Origin: Flavobacterium aquatile LMG 4008 = ATCC 11947
Lineage (GTDB): Bacteria > Bacteroidota > Bacteroidia > Flavobacteriales > Flavobacteriaceae
DNA length: 64,000 nucleotides
NCBI RefSeq assembly: GCF_000757385.1
Contig: NZ_JRHH01000005.1
Location: 186,001 to 250,000, forward strand
Direction: 5' to 3'
The number at the start of each line of letters is the position of its first letter. The first letter of the stretch is position 1. The notes under the pieces were generated by a model. That model was not told where the DNA came from and did no database searches. It was given only the letters and a program-made list of their open reading frames with translations. This document shows positions 57,967 to 64,000 of the stretch, in pieces. Position numbers and translations under genes: made by a program.

Positions 57967-60900
57967 TTATTCTTCGATAGCAAGTTTTCTTGATTCTCTT
58001 CTATCTCTTAATTTATATTTTACTCGTTTTACCAAGTAGAACATAACTGGAACCATTACTAAAGTTAGCACAGTTGCATAAGTCAATCCGAAGATGATTG
58101 TCCAGGCTAATGGACCCCAAAATATTACGTTATCTCCACCAATAAATAAGTGCGGATTTAAATCGGTAATTAATCCGAAGAAGTCAAAGTTTAATCCGAT
58201 TGCTAATGGAATTAATCCAAGAACGGCAGTTAAAGCAGTTAATAATACCGGACGTAAACGTGATTTTCCAGATTCGATAATTACTTCTTTTATTTCTTCT
58301 AACGATAAATCATCGTGACTTTGCAGTTTATTATCGGCTACTTTTTTGTCTAATAAAAGTACGAAGAAGTCCATTAATACGATTCCGTTTTTCACCACAA
58401 TTCCGGCGAGAGAAATAATTCCCATCATCGTCATTAGGATTACGAAATCCATTCCGGCGATAACATATCCGTAGAAAACACCGCTAAAACTTAATATTAC
58501 GGTGAACAAAATCACCATTGTTTTAGAAACTGAGTTAAATTGTAAAACGATAATAATTGTAATTCCTGCCAAGGCTAAGAATAATGCATACATCAAGAAA
58601 CTTTGGTTTTTACCTTGTTCTTCTTGAACTCCAGAGAACGAATAAGTAACTGTTTTTGGCAATTCGTATCCTTTTAATTCGGTTTGAATTTGTTTTGTAA
58701 TTTCATCACCATTAAAACCAGTCAATACATTAGAATAAACCGTCATAATTCTTTTTTGGTTTTTTCTTTTGATTTGATTGTAAGTTGTCGTTTTCTCTGT
58801 TTGTGAAACAGCAGAAATCGGCACTTGCATCATTTGACCATTGTTCTGATTTCTAAATGTTATGGATTGATTGAACAATACATTTTCATTTTTACGTTGG
58901 TCATCTTGCATACGCATTGTGATGTTATAGTCATCGTCACCTTCTTTATAGGTAGAAATTTCTTGACCATAAACCGAACGACGTAAATTGAATCCTAATT
59001 GACCAGTAGAAACACCCAAACTTCCGGCGCTTACTCTATCTACTTTTACTTCAAGTTCTGGACTTTCTTTGTTTACATCAACACTTAATCTTTCAATTCC
59101 AGGGATATTTTTGGCATTGATGAAAGCGATCATTTTATCGGCTTCTTTCAACATTACATCATAATCAATACCAGTTAACTGAATACTAATTGGATAACCT
59201 GCTGGCGGACCATTTGAATCTTTTTCAACCGTAACCGTTGCTCCAGCAATTCCTTTTACTTTGGCACGAATTTCTTCTAAAACATCGGCTGTATTTACTC
59301 CTTTTCTAAATTTGAATTCAGAGAAATTGACCGTAACCTTTCCTTTGTAAGGAGTTTCAGAAGCTGAACCTGCGTCAACATTTGGATTTCCTGCACCAAC
59401 ACCAACTTGAGAAACAATAGATTCTGCTAAGTAGTTTTCTTTTTCACTTCCGTCAACATATTTGCTTAAAATTCCAATTACTTGTTTTTCTACAAATAAC
59501 GTAGCTTTGTTAGTTTTAGAAATATCTGTTCCTTGAGGATATTCAATATAAGCGATAACTTGATTTGGAATATTATCAGGGAAAAACAATACTTTTCTTG
59601 GGAAAATTCCAAGTAAGATAAAAGAGAAAAATAACAATCCAATAATTCCTACTAAGGCAAACCATGCTCTTTTTCCGGTTAAGATTTTGGCTAAGAAATT
59701 CTTGTATTTGTTTTCCATTTTTGGGAAGAAACTGTACTGAAAATCTTGTGTCCATTGGTATAATTTTAATTTATACAGCCACATTAATCCTAAAGAAATT
59801 AAAGCTAGGTGACCAATTGCTCTCGATAATTTAGAATCATAAATATTTCCGATAAGAACAAAAATTACCGCAATTACTGTAAAAATAATTGAATATAATT
59901 TGGCCGATCTTTTAGATACATTTTTATCAGAAGTATCCATTGAACCACCAGTCATGGCTGCATTTACAACCATTGCAACGAATAATGAAGCAGTCAATGT
60001 TACAGTTAATGTAATTGGGAAATATTTCATGAATTTACCCATTGTTCCTGGCCATAAAAGAAACGGTAAAAATGCCATTAACGTAGTCGCTGTTGATGAT
60101 ATTACAGGCCAAGCAATTTCTCCAATTCCAATTTTAGAAGCGGTAATTCTGTCCATTCCTTTTTGCATGTTGGCAAATACGTTGTCGACAACCACAATTC
60201 CGTCATCAACAAGCATACCTAATCCCATTACTAATCCGAATAGAACCATCGTGTTCAAGGTTAAGCCGAAGGCAGAAAGAATACTAAACGCCATCAACAT
60301 TGATAATGGTATTGCTGCTCCAACAAATAGTGAATTTCTTAATCCCATGGTAAACATTAACACAATCATTACTAGTACAATACCAAAAATGATGTGGTTA
60401 GAAAGTTCGTCTACTTGGTGTTCTACTCTTGATGATTGGTCGTTAGTTAACTGCAATTCAAGATTTGAAGGCAAATAGGATGATTTAGCTTTTTCTAATT
60501 TTTCTTTCACTTGTTCAATGGCAGAAATCATGTTTTGATTAGAACGTTTTTTAACGTTAAGCATCACCACTTCCTTGCCAGATTCACGAGCGTAGGTTGT
60601 TTTTTCTTTTTCTTTAAAGCTAACAACAGCAATGTCTTTTAAGTAAACCGTTCCGCCGTAAGATTTTACAATTACATTTTCTAGTTCTTTTGGATCTTTT
60701 ATTTCACCAACAATTCTGATGTTGTTTCTTGAGCCTTGAGAAATTAGATTTCCGCCCGAAAGCGTCATGTTTTCATACTTCACAGCATTTTGAATTTCAT
60801 CAAATGAAACTTGTGCTGCAGTCATTTTGAAAATATCGACTGCAATTTCTACCTCTTTATCATCAACACCTAAAATGTCTACTTTTTTAACTTCTGGGAT

Positions 60901-61437
60901 TTCTTCAATATCATCTTGAAGCAATTCGCCGTATTTTTTAAGTTGTTGCGTTGTATAATTTCCTTTTAAGTTGATATTCAAAATAGGCACTTCTTCCGAA
61001 ATGTTTAATTCAAATACATTAGGTTCTACTTTACTTCCATTGTCTAGATTTGGCCAATCGGTATCGGCTTTTACTACATCAACTTTGTCTTTGATTTTAG
61101 TTTTAGCTTCTTCAATTCCTACTTTATCGCCAAATTCAACGATGATCATTCCGTAATCTTGAAACGAACTAGAAGTAATTTTATCGATACCAGAAATGTT
61201 CTTAAACTCTTTTTCTAAAGGTTTAACGATTAATTTTTCAACATCTTCGGCTGAGTTTCCTGGGAAAACAGACGAGATGTAAACTTTATTTTCGATAATT
61301 TCTGGAAAATCTTCACGCGGCATTGTTATGTAGGCAATTACACCGGTTATAACAATTAACAAGGTCAAGATATAAACAGTAACACGATTGTCTACTGCCC
61401 AACTTGATATTCCGAATTCTTTATTTTGATGACTCAT
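57967..61437 (-). CDS. RND-family efflux transporter, inner-membrane pump
   Basis: 1156 residues, about 100 longer than AcrB, mostly in an internal insertion with extra membrane segments around residues 510-560 (KLYSIIFTVIAVIFVLIGNIYDS, HLALISLGLMWLYKLK). Typical RND start (WAVDNRVTVYILTLLIVITGVIAYITMPREDFPE) and TM4 proton-relay pair Asp411-Asp412 in GMLVDDGIVVVDN. Pumps hydrophobic or metal substrates out with a proton gradient. Last gene of the TolC-MFP-RND operon. Drug versus metal specificity is not visible. Confidence 0.93.
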   Translation of the reverse strand: MSHQNKEFGISSWAVDNRVTVYILTLLIVITGVIAYITMPREDFPEIIENKVYISSVFPGNSAEDVEKLIVKPLEKEFKNISGIDKITSSSFQDYGMIIVEFGDKVGIEEAKTKIKDKVDVVKADTDWPNLDNGSKVEPNVFELNISEEVPILNINLKGNYTTQQLKKYGELLQDDIEEIPEVKKVDILGVDDKEVEIAVDIFKMTAAQVSFDEIQNAVKYENMTLSGGNLISQGSRNNIRIVGEIKDPKELENVIVKSYGGTVYLKDIAVVSFKEKEKTTYARESGKEVVMLNVKKRSNQNMISAIEQVKEKLEKAKSSYLPSNLELQLTNDQSSRVEHQVDELSNHIIFGIVLVMIVLMFTMGLRNSLFVGAAIPLSMLMAFSILSAFGLTLNTMVLFGLVMGLGMLVDDGIVVVDNVFANMQKGMDRITASKIGIGEIAWPVISSTATTLMAFLPFLLWPGTMGKFMKYFPITLTVTLTASLFVAMVVNAAMTGGSMDTSDKNVSKRSAKLYSIIFTVIAVIFVLIGNIYDSKLSRAIGHLALISLGLMWLYKLKLYQWTQDFQYSFFPKMENKYKNFLAKILTGKRAWFALVGIIGLLFFSFILLGIFPRKVLFFPDNIPNQVIAYIEYPQGTDISKTNKATLFVEKQVIGILSKYVDGSEKENYLAESIVSQVGVGAGNPNVDAGSASETPYKGKVTVNFSEFKFRKGVNTADVLEEIRAKVKGIAGATVTVEKDSNGPPAGYPISIQLTGIDYDVMLKEADKMIAFINAKNIPGIERLSVDVNKESPELEVKVDRVSAGSLGVSTGQLGFNLRRSVYGQEISTYKEGDDDYNITMRMQDDQRKNENVLFNQSITFRNQNNGQMMQVPISAVSQTEKTTTYNQIKRKNQKRIMTVYSNVLTGFNGDEITKQIQTELKGYELPKTVTYSFSGVQEEQGKNQSFLMYALFLALAGITIIIVLQFNSVSKTMVILFTVILSFSGVFYGYVIAGMDFVILMTMMGIISLAGIVVKNGIVLMDFFVLLLDKKVADNKLQSHDDLSLEEIKEVIIESGKSRLRPVLLTALTAVLGLIPLAIGLNFDFFGLITDLNPHLFIGGDNVIFWGPLAWTIIFGLTYATVLTLVMVPVMFYLVKRVKYKLRDRRESRKLAIEE

Positions 61438-61498
61438 ATAAATTTTAGATTTTAGATTTTAGATATTAAATTTGATATTTAAAATCTAATATTTGATA
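61438..61498. repeat. RND-MFP spacer with tttagat repeats
   Basis: Repeated words attttagat (three times, 61441-61463) and inverted aaatctaa copies. Simple dispersed-repeat DNA inside the operon; no terminator hairpin with T-run is apparent. Confidence 0.5.
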
Positions 61499-62638
61499 TT
61501 AAAAGTTCAATTTCATTCCGTCAGAAATAGTGTTTACACCTTCTGTTACAATTACATCATTAGAAGATAATCCGCTTAAAATTTCGGTTACGTTATCTGA
61601 TGATTGTCCTACTTTAACTAGTACTTTTTTAGCAGTTCCAGTTTTTCCGTTGATGTTTATCGCAGTAAATACAAATTTGTCTCCTTTTCCATCTTCTTGA
61701 ACTACATTGGTAGGAACAACAATTGCATTTTTAGTAGTATAATCGATAATTTTAAGTTTGGCTACTTGATTAGGACGTAATAAATTATCCGGATTTGGAA
61801 CTCCAACTTCAATACCAAAACTTCTATTGTTAGGATTGATGAAATTTCCAACCTGACGTACTTTTCCTTTGTATGTTTTATTTAGAGAAGTTAAGAAAAC
61901 ATCTACTTCAGTTCCTACTTTTAATTTTCCAATATAAGTTTCTGGAACCGATGTTGAAACATACATATTTCCTAAGTTTACTATTCGCATTAAACCTTGT
62001 TGACTAGCAGCAACTACTTGACCTCTTTCTACAAATACTTCGTCAATTGTTCCAGAAAATGGCGCTCTAATAACAGTTTTAGACAATTGTGCTTTGGCTT
62101 GAGCAACCGATTTTTGCAAACTAATCATCTGTGTTTGAGCTTGTAAATATTGAATTTCTGATCCAATTTTTTGATTCCAAAGATTTTTCTGTCTTTCGAA
62201 TGTTGTTTTTGCTAATTGATATTGTGTTTCTAAATTAGCTACTTGTTGGCTAGAACCACCATCATCTACACGACCAAGAATTTGACCTTTAGAAACTTTT
62301 TGTCCCGCTTTTACATTCAGTGAAACTAATGTTCCAGGCATTTCTGGTTGAATTAAGATGTTTTCTTTAGTGTCAACACTTCCTTGAATTTCAAGATAAT
62401 GATTGAAAGTAGTGTCTTTTACAGCGATAACAGAAACTAATGCTTCGTCAACTTTTACATCTAATGTTGCTAAAGCTTCATCAATTTTTGCTAAATCTGC
62501 TTGGATTAGAGCTTTCTTAGCTTGAAGTTCTTTTACATTCTTAGCGTTTATTAAATCATCTATACTTGCTGTATTTTCTTTCTTAGAACATGAAAATAAT
62601 GTCAGCGATAAAACGGTTATTAAAAGTATTTTTCTCAT
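61499..62638 (-). CDS. RND periplasmic adaptor (membrane fusion protein), lipoprotein
   Basis: 379 residues, lipoprotein signal with lipobox LFS-Cys17. Barrel-sandwich hybrid and coiled-coil: GTLVSLNVKAGQKVSKGQILGRVDDGGSSQQVANLETQYQLAKTTFERQKNLWNQKIGSEIQYLQAQ ... KTVIRAPFSGTIDEVFVERGQVVAASQ, then the beta-barrel and C-terminal domains. Links the RND pump to the TolC channel. Middle gene of the operon (24 bases after the TolC gene, 61 before the pump). Confidence 0.93.
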   Translation of the reverse strand: MRKILLITVLSLTLFSCSKKENTASIDDLINAKNVKELQAKKALIQADLAKIDEALATLDVKVDEALVSVIAVKDTTFNHYLEIQGSVDTKENILIQPEMPGTLVSLNVKAGQKVSKGQILGRVDDGGSSQQVANLETQYQLAKTTFERQKNLWNQKIGSEIQYLQAQTQMISLQKSVAQAKAQLSKTVIRAPFSGTIDEVFVERGQVVAASQQGLMRIVNLGNMYVSTSVPETYIGKLKVGTEVDVFLTSLNKTYKGKVRQVGNFINPNNRSFGIEVGVPNPDNLLRPNQVAKLKIIDYTTKNAIVVPTNVVQEDGKGDKFVFTAININGKTGTAKKVLVKVGQSSDNVTEILSGLSSNDVIVTEGVNTISDGMKLNF

Positions 62639-62661
62639 CTTATTTTGGATTATTCTGTTTG

Positions 62662-64000
62662 TTATTGGTTACCTATTATTTTTTCTAATGCTGCTTTTTT
62701 ATTGATTACATCAACCATAGCTTGCAAATAATTTTGTTGTGATGTATAAAGTTGTCGTTGCGCTTCAGTAAAATCAAAGCTGCTAGAAAGTCCTTCTTTA
62801 AATTTTATTTGTTGTTTGTTTTCGATGCGTTCTGCCAATCCCAAACTTTCTTTAGAACTATTATATTGCTCAATGCTGTATTCATAATCGCTTTTAGCAT
62901 TTTGATACGCAAGTTTTAATTTTTGTTCTGTTTCTGTTAAATCAGTTTTAGCTTTTTCTAAAGCAATTTGAGCTTGTTGTGTCCTTGCACTTCTTGCAAA
63001 ACTGCTAAAAATTGGAACGTTTAAAGTAATTCCCAAATTAGAATAATTAAAGTATTTTTGGTCTGAGTTGAAGAATGTGAATTTATCTCCAAAAGAATTA
63101 TAACCAAAATTAACTCCAGCTGATAATGAAGGTAATGCTTTGCTTTTTTCAAGCTTCATCTCAAGATTACGTTGTTCTACAAAATTTTGAGTAATAACAT
63201 AATTGATGTTGCTTGTTGCATTAAAATCGGTGCTTTTAAGAGCTAAATCTAGATTTTTCTGAGTTAAATCGTCCAATTTATCGGTCAATGTTAATTCGTC
63301 TTCAATTTCAATTCCTAAATTTACTTTCAACATTTTTAGACTAATGTCTTTAAGTCTTGTAACATAATTTAAATTATTATTTACAGAGGCTAGAGTAATT
63401 TTTAGTTGCTCAACATTTTCTTCTTCGATAAGTCCGTTTTTAAATGTTTGGTCAGTATCAAACAAAGTTTTCTCTAAAACGGTTTTATTTTTTTGAAGAA
63501 TTTGAACGCTTTCATCAGCCAATAAAACACTTCCGTATGCATTGATAATCATCTCTCTAACATCAATATCGGTTTTCTTTTTGCTATTTTCATAAAATTG
63601 AAGATAGGTTTTAGAAGCTTGTAACGCCACAATATAAGAACCATCAAATAACAATTGAGTTAAAGATAAATTTCCTGTAGCATTGTGTTTTGTTCCAAAA
63701 GCTACTTCTTGAAAAGTTCCTGGTGTTCCTCCAAAAATTTCAGCTGGAATTAATGATTTTTGAATTTCAAAGTTGTTTTGATAACTAATCGATCCATTAA
63801 TTTGAGGCAATCCAGAAGCTGTAGTTTCCCACTTTTTCTTTTTAGCCATTTCTATATCTCGATTTGCATTGATTGCCGATCGATTATTGGTTGTAGCATG
63901 CGTTATAGCTTGATCTAGGCTAAACGTGTAGCTTTTTTTCTCTTCTTGTGCTTGCATGATTGATGCAAAAAGAAGTAAGGTTAGTATTATTTTGTTTTTC
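62662..64000 (-). CDS. TolC-family outer-membrane efflux protein (5' end outside window)
   Basis: Frame open to the window edge: before the Met at 63957 the frame reads KNKIILTLLLFASIMQAQ, i.e. the true signal peptide, with its start codon just beyond 64000. The body is a typical OEP: SLDQAITHATTNNRSAINANRDIEMAKKK, repeat-like helices, SLPQ-like INGSIS, SLTQLLFDG, and the second half with TQQAQIALEKAKTDLTETEQKLKLAYQNAKSDYEYSIEQYNSS. Forms the outer-membrane channel for the adjacent MFP and RND pump. First gene of the operon seen here. Confidence 0.92.
   Translation of the reverse strand, partial: KNKIILTLLLFASIMQAQEEKKSYTFSLDQAITHATTNNRSAINANRDIEMAKKKKWETTASGLPQINGSISYQNNFEIQKSLIPAEIFGGTPGTFQEVAFGTKHNATGNLSLTQLLFDGSYIVALQASKTYLQFYENSKKKTDIDVREMIINAYGSVLLADESVQILQKNKTVLEKTLFDTDQTFKNGLIEEENVEQLKITLASVNNNLNYVTRLKDISLKMLKVNLGIEIEDELTLTDKLDDLTQKNLDLALKSTDFNATSNINYVITQNFVEQRNLEMKLEKSKALPSLSAGVNFGYNSFGDKFTFFNSDQKYFNYSNLGITLNVPIFSSFARSARTQQAQIALEKAKTDLTETEQKLKLAYQNAKSDYEYSIEQYNSSKESLGLAERIENKQQIKFKEGLSSSFDFTEAQRQLYTSQQNYLQAMVDVINKKAALEKIIGNQ

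Noticed and set aside
59900-60478. 192-residue plus-strand frame
   Set aside because: Antisense to the RND pump; composition mirrors membrane-helix codons and there is no promoter.
1-64000. Prophage, insertion sequence or integrative element
   Set aside because: No transposase, integrase, phage structural or conjugation gene was found; repeats are non-coding.

Overview
The window is AT-rich chromosomal DNA from a member of the Bacteroidota, almost certainly a Flavobacterium or close Flavobacteriaceae relative. The evidence is the gliding genes gldE and gldD beside ssb and mutY, many exact TAnnTTTG -7 promoter boxes (the Bacteroidota sigma-A type), scarcity of Shine-Dalgarno sequences, many Sec lipoproteins, and families typical of the phylum (DUF3078, DUF3575, PID-CTERM-like, L21 with an HhH tail). 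I see no transposase, integrase, phage gene or CRISPR array. Both ends cut genes: a GH92 glycosidase at the left and a TolC-family protein at the right.

Layout. 1-7.9 kb: GH92 glycosidase (partial), omega-amidase-type nitrilase, Ig-like lipoprotein, ComF, GlyS, a beta-barrel protein and an ArsR regulator. 7.9-13 kb: the most unusual block. It holds a LytTR regulator with a degenerate receiver, a spacer rich in palindromes, a tiny secreted protein made of five identical-type 11-residue repeats, a lipoprotein-type TPR histidine kinase and its NarL-type response regulator. 13-25.5 kb: housekeeping genes (thiL, pfkB, lepA, dusB, rbfA with a LolC/E-like permease, methylmalonyl-CoA epimerase), small enzymes, a WYL regulator, an M48 protease pair and a CAU tRNA. 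25.8-33.1 kb: a PID-CTERM-like miniprotein, ribE, pdxA, DUF177-rpmF, fabH-accB-accC (fatty acid initiation) and rplU-rpmA. 33.3-42.9 kb: a catalytic plus non-catalytic M16 protease pair, a lipoprotein, an EamA transporter, an HMA metal-binding lipoprotein, a fasciclin lipoprotein, then mutY-ssb-gldE-gldD. 43-46.3 kb: HU, a 30-residue basic protein, RNase G, a 145-bp tandem triplication of the RNase G gene end with its terminator, and a repeat element. 46.3-54.5 kb: pbpC and a very large thioester alpha-2-macroglobulin lipoprotein. 54.7-64 kb: tadA and dxs back to back, a DUF3078 protein, and a TolC-MFP-RND efflux operon.

Non-coding structure is rich. Two copies of a roughly 350-640 bp imperfect inverted-repeat element (31.7 and 45.7 kb) share ends and differ in cargo. 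Exact 27-bp copies of another dispersed repeat lie next to them in opposite orientations. A folded repeat lies in the lepA leader, and several simple intergenic repeat types recur, one of them in frame inside dxs. Four genes (thiL, rbfA, tadA, dxs) have an exact -7 box ending exactly four bases before ATG, which predicts leaderless mRNAs.

The best candidate for an undescribed system is at 8.6-13 kb: a secreted tandem-repeat peptide flanked by an apparently phosphorylation-independent LytTR regulator and a peptide-sensing-like TPR kinase/response regulator pair. Its function is inference; the repeats, gene order and degenerate residues are read directly from the sequence.
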